A stretch of 64,000 nt of DNA from Emticicia sp. C21 (lineage in GTDB: Bacteria > Bacteroidota > Bacteroidia > Cytophagales > Spirosomataceae), in NCBI RefSeq assembly GCF_003418935.1, contig NZ_QVMT01000003.1, positions 1 through 64,000 of the forward strand. The letters are read 5' to 3'. The translations under genes were made by a program, and so were the position numbers. This document shows, piece after piece, positions 19,251-28,768 of the stretch (within the stretch, counting starts at the first letter, position 1; each line of letters starts with the position of its first letter). Below the pieces are notes generated by a model that saw only the letters and a list, made by a program, of their open reading frames with translations, ran no database searches and was not told where the DNA came from.

Positions 19251-20372
19251 TCACTTCTCTTCTTTCTTCTTCGCTTTCTTCTCCAACCCCTTAAAATTAA
19301 ACGCGACCTTGCCCACTCTGGGTTGGTTATCACCTATCAGAAAGCCAAATGGTTTTAAATCATCAATTCTATCAAAAATCACTTTTAAAATAGCTGTAAG
19401 TGGTATTGAAAGAAACATGCCGGCTATTCCCCACAAAGAACCCCCGATAAGCACTACTACAATAGAAACAAGGGCATTCAGATTGACTTTACTGGCTACA
19501 ATTTTAGGTACAATGAGATTATTATCTACGAACTGAACTACTGAAAACAAGGCTATTACCCAAAGCACATAGCTTGGTTCTTTAGTTGTGAGTGCCATTG
19601 TTATCGGGAAAACCATGGCGATCAGGTTACCTATATATGGTATTAAGTTCATCAAGGCCGCAATAATACCCATTAAAACAGCATATTGAATGCCCATAAG
19701 TAACAGACCTGACGAAATAAGTGCTGATACAATAACGGCTTCAATAAGTAAACCTATCAGATAACTTTGAATGAGCGATTTGGTTTCGTACAGTACTTCT
19801 TCTACTATTTTCTTCTTGTCACCTTGAAAAAGCATGGCTATAAATTCCAGTAACAAAGGCTTATAGAAAAGAATCAGAAAAATATATACGGGCATTAATA
19901 TAAATAAAGTAAATATATTGCCCATTGCTCCCAATACTTTGGTAATTAATGCGGTTCCGTTTTTCAGACCCTCACTTTTCATACTTTCTATTGATTGTTG
20001 AATCTTAGGTTTACTAAGACCAAAAGTCTGCGAAATCCAGTTGATGGCATTTTGAGCAAATTCATCGAACTTTTCTTTAAATTGAGGAGCAGAATCGCTG
20101 AACATAATCAACTGTGAACCAATAAAAAACAAAACACTTCCAATTACAATAGCTGCAGCCAGAATCGCCAGAACGATAGCCAGAATCTTGTTAACATTTT
20201 TGCTCATCAGATAATTAACTACCGGATTAAGCAGAATAGCCACAATAGTTGCCAGTACAAACGGAATGATAATATTTTGCCCAATATATAGCACATAGAA
20301 AAAAGCCAGCAAACCCATAATGATTTGCGCTAGCTTAAGATAAACAGGTACTTTAATAGATGTTGAATTCAT
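19251..20372 (-). CDS. AI-2E family (PerM-like) transporter
   Basis: 373 residues with about eight hydrophobic segments: two pairs near the N-terminus, one near 145-170 and a block from 205 to 345. The family pattern is visible in YFLAMG-equivalent loops such as LIPYIGNLIAM and in GSLWGIAGMFLSIPLTAILKV near the C-terminus. Members are membrane carriers named after autoinducer-2 export, but most have other or unknown substrates. The C-terminus is Lys-rich. Monocistronic, converging with the small lipoprotein gene. Confidence 0.85.
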   Translation of the reverse strand: MNSTSIKVPVYLKLAQIIMGLLAFFYVLYIGQNIIIPFVLATIVAILLNPVVNYLMSKNVNKILAIVLAILAAAIVIGSVLFFIGSQLIMFSDSAPQFKEKFDEFAQNAINWISQTFGLSKPKIQQSIESMKSEGLKNGTALITKVLGAMGNIFTLFILMPVYIFLILFYKPLLLEFIAMLFQGDKKKIVEEVLYETKSLIQSYLIGLLIEAVIVSALISSGLLLMGIQYAVLMGIIAALMNLIPYIGNLIAMVFPITMALTTKEPSYVLWVIALFSVVQFVDNNLIVPKIVASKVNLNALVSIVVVLIGGSLWGIAGMFLSIPLTAILKVIFDRIDDLKPFGFLIGDNQPRVGKVAFNFKGLEKKAKKKEEK

Positions 20373-20627
20373 GAGCTTATATAATTAATAGGTGTTTGAC
20401 GCCACTGGTGTTTAAAATATCTCTCTAAAAACTCTAGCCAACGCATTTTTGTAGGGATTTTAACCGAACAAATGTGCTTATACGTATAAAGAATCCGCAT
20501 TTGTGGCGTGATACGTATATAGATTGTAGAATTAATTCCACAGGCTGAAATTCTTTATTTAATACTGGCTTAACAGTGAGTTTACATGGGTTGTCGAAAT
20601 TACAGGTTCATTTAATAGCGGCAATCT

Positions 20628-21923
20628 GTGAAGAAAATCCTGGTAAAATCTGAAGCATTGTTGATAGTCTGGTGTATCATTGCAGCCTTTGGCACATATT
20701 TCTGTATGTATGCTTTTCGCAAACCATTCACTACCGGATTATACGAAAATTACGAATTGTGGGGAATGGGCTACAAGAGTATTCTGATTATCTCGCAGGT
20801 ATTCGGTTATATGCTTTCTAAGATAATTGGTATAAAGGTCATCGCCGAATTAAAAGCCAAAAGCCGCGTTTTACTGATTATAGGATTAATAGCCTTTGCC
20901 GAAATTGCCTTATTGGCCTTTGGTTTTGTGCCTTTCCCATACAATTTTGGATTTCTATTTCTGAATGGGCTACCCTTAGGTATGGTATGGGGTGTTATCT
21001 TTAGCTTTCTGGAGGGGCGCAAGTTGACAGAATTTTTATCTTTAGGACTAAGCCTGAATCTGGTCATGACTTCCGGGGTTTTAAAGACTATTTATTTATA
21101 TCTCCAAGAAACCTATCAGATTAGCGAATTTCATTTGCCTTATGTAATCGGGCTCATTTTTCTGCCTTTCTTCCTGTTTTTTGTCTGGATTCTGGCACAG
21201 ATACCACCACCGAATGACGAAGACAAACGACTAAGAGCAAGCCGTTCGGCTATGACTAAACAAGACAGAGGCAGAATTGTTAAGGAGTTTGGTTTAGGAC
21301 TTTTCTGCTTTGTAGGCATGTATCTGTTAATGGCTACCATGCGTGATTTCAGAGATAACTTTGCTGTAGAGGTATGGCGGGAAATTGACCCGAATTTCAG
21401 TAAAATTATTTTCTCAGAGATAGAAACAACCATTGGTCTGGTAGTAGTAAGCTTGATTGCATTGATTGCCTTTGTCCGTAACAACTTTCATTCTTACCTC
21501 ACATTCACAGGTATGATGCTTGTTGCGGTAGCTGCTTGTGGAGGTAGCACATGGGCCTTTCAACAACAGTTAATTTCTCCAAAGCTATGGATGTTGAGTT
21601 TAGGCATTGGTTTATTTCTGCCTTATTTATTAATACAAACAGTGGTCTTTGAGCGACTGATAGCTCTGTTTAAAGCTAAAGGTAATGTAGGTTTTCTGGT
21701 CTATATCTGCGATTCGATAGGCTACTTAGGTAGTGTGTCGCTCTTGGTATACCGAGAGTTCTTTCTGAAACAGATTTCTTTTGTAAATGTGCTCATCACA
21801 TTCGGTTATATCATTTCAGGCGTATGCCTGGTTTTATTGGTAATACAGCTCACCTACTTTACGAATAAGCATTTAAAAGGAAAAGTATGGTGGAGGTTGG
21901 CTCCGAAGTCAGAGATGGTATAA
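20628..21923 (+). CDS. DUF5690 family, 12-helix MFS-like membrane protein
   Basis: 431 residues, GTG start (MKKILVKSEALL), no other start nearby. About twelve hydrophobic helices in two halves split by a charged loop at about 195-215 (PPPNDEDKRLRASRSAM). The first helix region carries TYFCMYAFRKPFTTGLY, which resembles the conserved Y-x-x-x-R-K segment of organophosphate/phosphate antiporters (GlpT/UhpT type). DUF5690 has no assigned function. Given the phosphonate genes 7 kb downstream, a carrier for a phosphorylated or phosphonylated compound is a reasonable guess and no more. Confidence 0.75.
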   Translation: MKKILVKSEALLIVWCIIAAFGTYFCMYAFRKPFTTGLYENYELWGMGYKSILIISQVFGYMLSKIIGIKVIAELKAKSRVLLIIGLIAFAEIALLAFGFVPFPYNFGFLFLNGLPLGMVWGVIFSFLEGRKLTEFLSLGLSLNLVMTSGVLKTIYLYLQETYQISEFHLPYVIGLIFLPFFLFFVWILAQIPPPNDEDKRLRASRSAMTKQDRGRIVKEFGLGLFCFVGMYLLMATMRDFRDNFAVEVWREIDPNFSKIIFSEIETTIGLVVVSLIALIAFVRNNFHSYLTFTGMMLVAVAACGGSTWAFQQQLISPKLWMLSLGIGLFLPYLLIQTVVFERLIALFKAKGNVGFLVYICDSIGYLGSVSLLVYREFFLKQISFVNVLITFGYIISGVCLVLLVIQLTYFTNKHLKGKVWWRLAPKSEMV

Positions 21924-22055
21924 TCTTGAAATTTGATTTAACTGATTTATTTGATTTCACTGAAATCACTATTGATACTTTCAGATTGGATAAATATGTT
22001 TTACAATATCGATACATCATTCTAATCATTAAATCAGGTTAATCAAAGTTCAGAT
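21922..22055. repeat. Intergenic inverted repeat, type B
   Basis: Left arm 21922-21956 (AATCTTGAAATTTGATTTAA...) pairs imperfectly with right arm 22024-22055 (...GTTAATCAAAGTTCAGAT). The same arms occur at 61119-61148 and 61216-61246, so this is a repeat family and not a local terminator. It fills the gap between two convergent genes. Confidence 0.65.
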
Positions 22056-22067
22056 AATAATCTACTA

Positions 22068-24914
22068 TCAAGGTTTTACAAGAAGTCCCGAGCTTTTTGG
22101 AATATCTAAAACAGCACCGGGCTGGGTTGTTAAAAATTTGGCTTGAGCATTATAGTTATTGGGAACCGTAACAGTATGTTCGCTTTTAATAAGTACTATA
22201 TCACCTGAATCGGGAACTCTGCCACAAGTCCAGATATCAGACGAAGCCCAACTTCCTGATTGTTTAGTATAATTTCTATTTCCCTCACAATCCATTGGCA
22301 GGTATTGCCACAGCTCACTTCCATGTATTTCATCAGTACCCCAGAATAATATCTTGTCAGGGAAATCCATCAGGTTATAAATCATAGAATTTTTGCTCCC
22401 ATTTCTTATTTCACCGGCAAGACAGATTCCGGTATTAGTTTGATTGACTTTGAAGAGTTCGGTTCCATATTCTTTATCATAATAGCTAAAGAATAATTTA
22501 TCGTAGAAATTAATAGCTGAAACCATATTGCTATTTGCTGCATTATTTAATAACTGAACAGTACCCTCAGGGGTACCATCGCTTTTCCAGATATTCAGAA
22601 TACTTCCTGTAGCATTAGCTTTTAAGAATAGATAAAGCTGATTATTAACACTAAAAAAGTCGAGATTTGAATTTTGTCCAAAAGTAATTGTTTTTACTGG
22701 TTGGGTTCCTTGTGTAGTACCATCACTTGTCCATAAATTGAAAGAATAGGGTGGAGAGCCGGTATTAAAACCATATCTAAAAAATAATCGGTTATTAGTT
22801 TTTTGTAAGAATAAATAAATACTACTCAATAAAGCGTAATTAGACTCAAAATCTTTTACAATCTTTGTACCAACTGCACTACCGTCAGATTCAAAGAGTG
22901 CTTCTTTAAAATCAGAGTCTTTAAAGTAATCGGAGAAAAAATAAAGTTTATTTTTAAATTCAATCATAAGATAAGGGCTAAGGGATGTTCCTGAATCAAT
23001 ATAAAATACTTCATGAGTTCCAATTTCAGTTCCATCACTCACCCATAAACCATAATTGTCGAAAAATACCTTGCTCCCAACGGCTGTTAGATGTGGGGTT
23101 ATTGAACCTACGGCCGGCGAAGTTTGTATCGTATGAGTGCCAATGATTGTTCCGTCAGACACCCATAATTTTAAGTTATTTTCTCCCCAAAAAAATAATT
23201 TATCAATAGTGGCTGTCAATTTCTGTGGATTTACTGGAACCTGATTACTACTTGAAAGAATGATTTCAATTGTGCCATTTTCTGTGCCATTTGATTTAAA
23301 TAATCGATTTGTGTTTTCATTAGTAAACCTGGCAGTGAAGTAAATAGTATTACCAACAGCGACAATTTCCTGAATGATAGTACTTAAGTAACCAGAATTT
23401 ATATCTTTTACTAACATAGTCCCGGTTTCTGTACCATCAGTTTTCCATAGTTCTCCTCCACGATGATCTCTCCCATTAAAATACCAGGTATTACCTAATT
23501 TTACTTTTTTATCAGATGCCAACGAGCCTTTTGTATAAGTAACTATGTTTTTTACTAATGCTGTGCTTTGAAGATTAACATCACCTTTCCATAATTCAAT
23601 ATTATGTTGTGGGTCATGATTACTGAATAATACCTGATTATTAGAATTATAGATAAATTCCTGACTTAATACGATTGTTTCAGCAGGAGGAACAGAAAAA
23701 ATTAAAAGACGAATAGTTCCTGCTTCTGTACCGTCTGCTTGCCATACCTCGCCCAAACTGGTTTTAAAGAACAATTTATTAGCGATTTTTGTGAAAAAGA
23801 AAGGGTTTGAGCTACCAGTAGGATTAATATCTTTTGATAGGAGGGTTCCGTCGACAGTTCCATTCGATTCCCATAATTCTAAGTTGTTATTTTCCCCTGC
23901 TGAAAAATAAAATTTGTTATCTAAAACACCCCATTTTCTATTAAAAGAATAATCATCCGGGATAGCGGAAAAAGTTCTCAGACGTGTAGTAGTACTATCA
24001 GTGGTAGTATCATATATCCACAATTCAGTGGTATTTAAAATAAAAATAAGCTTGCCATCGAAACTACCTAAACTTGAAGTTTGTGAAACAGAATTTAAAG
24101 CTTTTTTTTCTAAAATAGTTTTTATAAATAAAGTTTGAGAGCCATCTGTTTTCCAAAGCTCTATCACCGTTTTACTTGATAAGTTATCAGGCGAAATTAT
24201 AAATCTTTTTATAAAGAAATAAAGATTATTGCCTATTACATAAACTCGATTACTGCTAGTCGGAAATTCAAATAATTTGTTAATACTCTGAATAACACTC
24301 GTACCCTCGGTAGTTCCGTCGCTTTTCCAGACCTGAAAAATCTTATCAGAGCTACCAGGATTCATAATTGTAAAGAATACCAAATGGTTATTAACAATAG
24401 TCATTTGATGGTGATTAGAGATGCTCGTATTAACAGGTAAAGCTTTTACCAGAATACTTTCACCATTACTAATTTTAAATAATCCACTTAAACCAATATA
24501 ATAAATTTCATTTTTGAAAAAATACAATTTTTCAATTGAGTTGGCACTAGCTAATACCAGTGTTCTGTCAATACCATTGGTCTTCCAAAGACTTATATTT
24601 GTAGATTCACTAATGTCCTGTACAAAATAATAGAGTTCATTGTTAAATGAATAAAGACTAGCACCTTTGAAACCGTATGGGTAGGCAATAATTGATTGGT
24701 CTGTAACCCTTATTGTGCCGTTTTCTGTCCCGTCAGTTTTCCATAAGCTATTAAGCCCCAATTCATAGGTAATAAAAAAAGTAACCCCATTTATTTCAAT
24801 AAAATTTGAAGGATAAGACCCGTCTTCAGCTGTATTCAAGTCTTTAAAGAAACTAATTTGTGCAGAAGCAGTATAAGAAAGAAGTGCTAAAAGAAGTGTA
24901 AAGATTTTTTTCAT
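22068..24914 (-). CDS. Secreted ELWxxDGT-repeat protein
   Basis: 948 residues from ATG 24914 (MKKIFTLLLALLSYTASAQ, a good signal peptide; the ATG at 24929 adds five residues in front). The whole body is built of repeats with the ELWKTDGTExGT pattern, each alternating with FFxxxxxLY strands, as in beta-propeller proteins. Residues from about 890 form a separate unit (GSWASSDIWTCGRVPDSGD) seen at the end of many secreted Bacteroidota proteins. Typical type IX sorting motifs are not evident at the very end (..SSGLLVKP). Function unknown; such proteins are usually cell-surface or secreted. Confidence 0.8.
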   Translation of the reverse strand: MKKIFTLLLALLSYTASAQISFFKDLNTAEDGSYPSNFIEINGVTFFITYELGLNSLWKTDGTENGTIRVTDQSIIAYPYGFKGASLYSFNNELYYFVQDISESTNISLWKTNGIDRTLVLASANSIEKLYFFKNEIYYIGLSGLFKISNGESILVKALPVNTSISNHHQMTIVNNHLVFFTIMNPGSSDKIFQVWKSDGTTEGTSVIQSINKLFEFPTSSNRVYVIGNNLYFFIKRFIISPDNLSSKTVIELWKTDGSQTLFIKTILEKKALNSVSQTSSLGSFDGKLIFILNTTELWIYDTTTDSTTTRLRTFSAIPDDYSFNRKWGVLDNKFYFSAGENNNLELWESNGTVDGTLLSKDINPTGSSNPFFFTKIANKLFFKTSLGEVWQADGTEAGTIRLLIFSVPPAETIVLSQEFIYNSNNQVLFSNHDPQHNIELWKGDVNLQSTALVKNIVTYTKGSLASDKKVKLGNTWYFNGRDHRGGELWKTDGTETGTMLVKDINSGYLSTIIQEIVAVGNTIYFTARFTNENTNRLFKSNGTENGTIEIILSSSNQVPVNPQKLTATIDKLFFWGENNLKLWVSDGTIIGTHTIQTSPAVGSITPHLTAVGSKVFFDNYGLWVSDGTEIGTHEVFYIDSGTSLSPYLMIEFKNKLYFFSDYFKDSDFKEALFESDGSAVGTKIVKDFESNYALLSSIYLFLQKTNNRLFFRYGFNTGSPPYSFNLWTSDGTTQGTQPVKTITFGQNSNLDFFSVNNQLYLFLKANATGSILNIWKSDGTPEGTVQLLNNAANSNMVSAINFYDKLFFSYYDKEYGTELFKVNQTNTGICLAGEIRNGSKNSMIYNLMDFPDKILFWGTDEIHGSELWQYLPMDCEGNRNYTKQSGSWASSDIWTCGRVPDSGDIVLIKSEHTVTVPNNYNAQAKFLTTQPGAVLDIPKSSGLLVKP

Positions 24915-24939
24915 AGAATTTATAGTCACATTTGTTTAG

Positions 24940-24947
24940 CAAATCTA
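24940..24947 (-). promoter_or_regulatory. -7 promoter element for the ELWxxDGT gene
   Basis: On the minus strand TAGATTTG matches TAnnTTTG, about 25 bases before the ATG at 24914. The terminator of the preceding gene lies directly upstream and occupies the place where a -33 element would be. Confidence 0.45.
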
Positions 24948-24979
24948 ACAAAAAAAGAGCCAACTTATGTCGGCTCTTT
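24948..24979 (-). terminator. Terminator of the DUF4494 gene
   Basis: On the minus strand AAAGAGCC / GGCTCTTT with a 10-base loop, running into TTTTTTT, 20 bases after the stop codon at 25000. Confidence 0.75.
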
Positions 24980-24999
24980 CAGAAATGACAATAAAAATA

Positions 25000-25482
25000 T
25001 CAATTCTCCATCACCTCAGCCAAAGGCTTGAAATTGCCATGTTTCAGTTTCTCTTCTACTTCATCGTAAGGAATTACTTCCAGAATATTGGTGATATTAA
25101 TATCTGTAATCTGGTAGTCTTCTACCGTGCCTAACCTTTCTGAAATAAGCTGATAGGCTTCCAATGAATTTTCTGCGTTAATCAACATATTGAAAGGGGT
25201 ACGCTTCTCTTTCTGAGATTTCTCGTCGAAACTCACGAAGTTTACCTTTACTTTGAACCAGGTTTCTGCCCCATCTTCTACAAAGTATACCTCTTGCAGT
25301 TTCATGCGAGATAGTCCGAATAAATGAAAGTCGGGCGTATTAGAAGCAACAGTTGAGTAGATTCTTGCCTCTGCATCTGTATACGATACGGCGTCTACTA
25401 AATAAACTTCCGTGATTTTAATGGTTCTGTCTTTTTCGTCTACTTTCTGATAACGAATTTTTCCTTGATACCAAGCTGACAT
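25000..25482 (-). CDS. DUF4494 domain protein
   Basis: 160 residues. The start MSAWYQGKIRYQKVDEK and the block ITEVYLVDAVSYTDAEARI are typical of DUF4494, a small cytoplasmic family conserved in Bacteroidota and of unknown function. Full length for the family. Preceded by a good -7 box (25524-25531) and followed by a terminator, so it is transcribed alone. Confidence 0.85.
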   Translation of the reverse strand: MSAWYQGKIRYQKVDEKDRTIKITEVYLVDAVSYTDAEARIYSTVASNTPDFHLFGLSRMKLQEVYFVEDGAETWFKVKVNFVSFDEKSQKEKRTPFNMLINAENSLEAYQLISERLGTVEDYQITDINITNILEVIPYDEVEEKLKHGNFKPLAEVMEN

Positions 25483-25523
25483 ACGTAAATGGATTATTTA
25501 TGATTGGAAAACAATTATGAGTG

Positions 25524-25531
25524 CAAAAATA
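25524..25531 (-). promoter_or_regulatory. -7 promoter element for the DUF4494 gene
   Basis: TATTTTTG on the minus strand, an exact TAnnTTTG match, 42 bases before the ATG. TTTG at 25550-25547 could be a -33 element but sits about 4 bases closer than usual. Confidence 0.5.
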
Positions 25532-25584
25532 CGAGGCTAATTTAAACAAAAGGTATATACGCATCAATTAAATTAAAATTCAGG

Positions 25585-26766
25585 CTAATCTTTACAAGCC
25601 TGCTCTTCCAGCCTAAAAAAGTCAATATGCGCTGGTTTAGCAGGTGTATGAGGCATAAAGCCCTTCAAGGCAAAGATCCCTACATATCTAGGCTCAATCA
25701 ATAAACCACGGGTGATTATCTCTTTGAAAGCAAAAATGTCATTTTCTCCTGTAGCATATAAGAATCGGAAAGTATGATTCTGTTTTTCAATACGCAAAGC
25801 TGATTTTTTCAGGTTTTTATTAACTATAGCTGATTGCGTTGAATCAGTACTGAAAATGACTGTGTGAGCTATTTCTTCTGGTTTACTAAGATTTCCATTA
25901 ATAGCACTTATAGCTTGTAGCAGAATTTCTCCGGGCTTAGTGAAGCCTCCAAAGAAGTTATTAAAGGAAAGCGTCAATCTGACGCTCTTGCTCGTAAAAG
26001 TGGTATCTTCCATTAATAAAATCCCTACCTGTTGCCAGTTTTGCTGAGGGATAAAATTATTCAGGTGGATTTCGGTTGAGAAACAGGAGTTGGGTATTTT
26101 TCTCAATAAGAGATTCTTAATACCTATTCTGCCTGCTGTATCAGGATAATTGTCGCCATCTAAAGTATAGAGTGTCAAATGTCCAGCCTTTTCGTCTTTT
26201 TTATCCCAGTAGATAGGATCTTCGTTTTTTAGCACCCAACCTTTTTTTGCCAATGAATCCTGACTGACTGATTTAAAATGGTCAGTAAAATTAGTTGATT
26301 TAATGCTATTTCTATAGATATAAATGGCTATAGTTGTCAGTAAAACAACAATAGCAATTAAATCCCAGAACTTGAAATGATAGACGAATATATGTTTACG
26401 ACGCTTGCGTTTAGGACTGTACGACCTGGCATAAGTATCCCTATAGTTGTACCAATACCTGAAATGCGCTTCATTTTTCTTCCGATTAGCTTCATCTGTT
26501 TTTGCCGCGTTGGTTACATAGCGGGCAAATGTATCTAAAGTGGCTGTGCTTGGATTTTCCTGCTTATTCGTGCCGGGATTAAGAATATGAAGTGAGTAAT
26601 TTTTAATACTCTTCCAGCCAACTACCAAACCCGTGCGCTCCAGAATCTCGTTCGAAAAATGCTTGCTTTCCGTCTCCGAAAGGGGAGTGGTTAAGCTCTT
26701 CCAGAAGCACTTTTCATGCGCTTCGTGGAATAATCTGAAAAAAGCTTTTTCGTCTATAGAACTCAT
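25585..26766 (-). CDS. Membrane-anchored protein: HTH-like N-domain, one TM helix, concanavalin-like C-domain
   Basis: 393 residues. The first ~110 resemble the helical N-terminal domain of Bacteroidota regulators (EILERTG..GWKSIKNYSLHIL...NPSTATLDTFARYV). A basic stretch (SPKRKRRKH) precedes a single TM helix (about 133-150, FWDLIAIVVLLTTIAIYIY). The outer part (about 165-393) looks like a beta-sandwich related to the C-terminal domain of GH43 enzymes (FSTEIHLNNF..NWQQVGILLMEDTTF). An extracytoplasmic ligand sensor that signals to an intracellular domain is inferred. It diverges from the DUF5020 gene. Not an enzyme as far as I can see. Confidence 0.55.
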   Translation of the reverse strand: MSSIDEKAFFRLFHEAHEKCFWKSLTTPLSETESKHFSNEILERTGLVVGWKSIKNYSLHILNPGTNKQENPSTATLDTFARYVTNAAKTDEANRKKNEAHFRYWYNYRDTYARSYSPKRKRRKHIFVYHFKFWDLIAIVVLLTTIAIYIYRNSIKSTNFTDHFKSVSQDSLAKKGWVLKNEDPIYWDKKDEKAGHLTLYTLDGDNYPDTAGRIGIKNLLLRKIPNSCFSTEIHLNNFIPQQNWQQVGILLMEDTTFTSKSVRLTLSFNNFFGGFTKPGEILLQAISAINGNLSKPEEIAHTVIFSTDSTQSAIVNKNLKKSALRIEKQNHTFRFLYATGENDIFAFKEIITRGLLIEPRYVGIFALKGFMPHTPAKPAHIDFFRLEEQACKD

Positions 26767-26883
26767 GCAGTTGGTTGCTGGTATGCGTAATTAACGTTTA
26801 CGTGACATTTATGCTTCAATTACGGAGCATATTTTTTTTTCGGCCGAGATTTGAAGCATCGAAAAACAAAATTAAAGATTCAA

Positions 26884-27621
26884 ATGAACTCAAACATCAA
26901 GTCAAACCTGATTTTTCTCTGCCTCTTATTACACTCAGTTCTTTCGCAAGCACAAGACTTTCAGCTTCATTATGATTTTCGTCATACAGTTGACCCGAAG
27001 TTAAATCCAAAAAATTTCCCAATGATTAGCTTTCAGTATTTCAAGGAGATTGATACCCTTGGCACCGGCTCATTCCTATTCAAAGCACAGACCTTTTTAG
27101 ATGGTGAGAAAAACAATACTAATCAGGCTTTTTTACAAGTCTCACAGTCTCTACGTTTCTGGAAGCCTAAAGTTTATCTTTCGCTGAATTATAGCGGTGG
27201 ATTGGGCATTGCCGAACCATCATTTGGTTACTATATCCGCAATTCTTTTGGTGTGGGAGTTGCTTACCCTTTTCAATGGAAAGGTGCATGGATAAGTGCT
27301 GCTGCCTTATATCGCTACAACGCTTTTCAAAAAGGTAGTCACGACCCTCAATTTACCTTCTACTTTGGCAGAGGATTTCTGAACTATAAAATATTTGTAG
27401 AAGGGAGCATTGTTGCATGGACAGAAAACCGGAACCAAGGTATTGAATACACCAAAGGATTGACAGGTAAGAAATTCGCCTTTTTCGGCGACCCACAAAT
27501 CTGGTTTACTATTAAAAAGGGTTTGGCTGTTGGTTCCAGGGTGAGTTTATATTATCATCTTTTGACAGATAAGAATATTGTTCAGGCATATCCTACAGTT
27601 GGGACCAGGTATAAGTTTTGA
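26884..27621 (+). CDS. DUF5020 family outer-membrane protein (Tsx-like)
   Basis: 245 residues from ATG 26884 (MNSNIKSNLIFLCLLLHSVL, signal peptide ending SQAQDF); an earlier ATG at 26851 would put a basic leader in front of it. Starts with LHYDFRHTVDP and ends GTRYKF with a terminal aromatic residue, as beta-barrel proteins do. DUF5020 is related to the nucleoside channel Tsx. Its stop is 4 bases from the stop of the convergent FAD oxidase gene. A role as small-molecule channel for the phosphonate locus is possible but rests only on position. Confidence 0.75.
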   Translation: MNSNIKSNLIFLCLLLHSVLSQAQDFQLHYDFRHTVDPKLNPKNFPMISFQYFKEIDTLGTGSFLFKAQTFLDGEKNNTNQAFLQVSQSLRFWKPKVYLSLNYSGGLGIAEPSFGYYIRNSFGVGVAYPFQWKGAWISAAALYRYNAFQKGSHDPQFTFYFGRGFLNYKIFVEGSIVAWTENRNQGIEYTKGLTGKKFAFFGDPQIWFTIKKGLAVGSRVSLYYHLLTDKNIVQAYPTVGTRYKF

Positions 27622-27625
27622 ATAA

Positions 27626-28768
27626 TTACAACAACCCCTCAATCACACTCTCTGCATACCCGGCGCTGGTTGTCATACCCTTACCGCCTATGCCTGTACG
27701 GATATGAATATTCGGACTAATATCATGTTCGAAAATCTCATCGGGGTGTTGAGCGTAGAAACCGGCCCATGAGCGGGCAATTTTTCTGACCGGAAAACTC
27801 ATGATGCGTTCGGCTTCTTTCAGCATCAGGTCATTGATATACGTTTTGGTATCAAAGCCTAACTCATCTGTTCGGCCAACTGGGGCATATTCGTGCGAAT
27901 CACCGATGATGATAGAACCATCAATGGCTTGCTTAAACAAAATATGAATACCCCATTTCTTTAATTCTGAATAATGATCAGGCGTGGTAATATTTTTGAA
28001 AGAAGGGCATTGCTCAAATGACTCGTATCGACGAATAGATAGGCCTGTCAGGATATTCCCTTTGATAGAAACATTTGTCATGGGTACAGTCTGTAGCATC
28101 TGTAATTTGCTGACAATCATACCACTTTGTGCATATACTTCCGGAAAAAGTAGGTTAAATATATAGCCACTGCAAATAATAGCTTTATCAGCCGTGTATT
28201 GGTCGTTGCTACTTGTCATAAGTGTTACAAAGCCTGATGCTTCTGTACAGCCAATCACGCTGGTATTGGTCAGGTATGTCACCTGCAACTGTTCTTGTAG
28301 GTATTGGAGTATTCTATGGATAAGCAGGTTGGGTTCAACGCTTACCTCGCTTGGATAGTAGATAGCACCACGCGCATAATCTTCTTTCAACTCAGGATAT
28401 AAATCAAGGCATTGTCTTTTCGAAAGCAGAATGCACTCATAGCCCTGGCTTTGGTGTATATCATACAACTCATTAGCCAGTTGCCATTCTGTTTCGTCAG
28501 ATGCAAAATAGATTGAGCCGTTTTTTCTGACAGAAATATCGAATTGACTTTGAATGTCTTTATAAATATCAAGGCTTCGTCTACCAAAGTCAAACCATTT
28601 TCCGGCGGAACCTGAGGGAACGGCTTGCCCAAAGTTGCGGACTGTTGAACTGACTGGAAAATTATCTTTTTCGATAATTAATACTTTCTTTCCTTTTTTT
28701 GCCGCGTGAAAGGCATGAAAAGCCCCCATAATGCCGCTGCCAACTATAATTAGATCGTGATTTTTCAT
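27626..28768 (-). CDS. TIGR03364-type FAD-dependent aminophosphonate oxidase
   Basis: 380 residues, DAO-fold flavoenzyme with the dinucleotide motif GSGIMG at 10-15, an FAD-binding acidic residue at ~34 (LIIEKD) and a C-terminal TGIGGKGMTTSAG block. The start (SSTVRNFGQAVPSG) is characteristic of the TIGR03364 family. Known for the family: members are linked to phosphonate genes, and some are reported to oxidise 2-aminoethylphosphonate or its N-methyl derivative to phosphonoacetaldehyde. Here its ATG directly abuts the TAA of the phosphonatase-like gene, so the two are translationally coupled and probably act in sequence. Substrate choice within aminophosphonates cannot be read. Confidence 0.85.
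   Translation of the reverse strand: MKNHDLIIVGSGIMGAFHAFHAAKKGKKVLIIEKDNFPVSSTVRNFGQAVPSGSAGKWFDFGRRSLDIYKDIQSQFDISVRKNGSIYFASDETEWQLANELYDIHQSQGYECILLSKRQCLDLYPELKEDYARGAIYYPSEVSVEPNLLIHRILQYLQEQLQVTYLTNTSVIGCTEASGFVTLMTSSNDQYTADKAIICSGYIFNLLFPEVYAQSGMIVSKLQMLQTVPMTNVSIKGNILTGLSIRRYESFEQCPSFKNITTPDHYSELKKWGIHILFKQAIDGSIIIGDSHEYAPVGRTDELGFDTKTYINDLMLKEAERIMSFPVRKIARSWAGFYAQHPDEIFEHDISPNIHIRTGIGGKGMTTSAGYAESVIEGLL

Noticed and set aside
19100-19294. 64-codon plus-strand ORF
   Set aside because: It spans a perfect terminator hairpin (19134-19164) and the end of the convergent AI-2E gene; not a credible protein.
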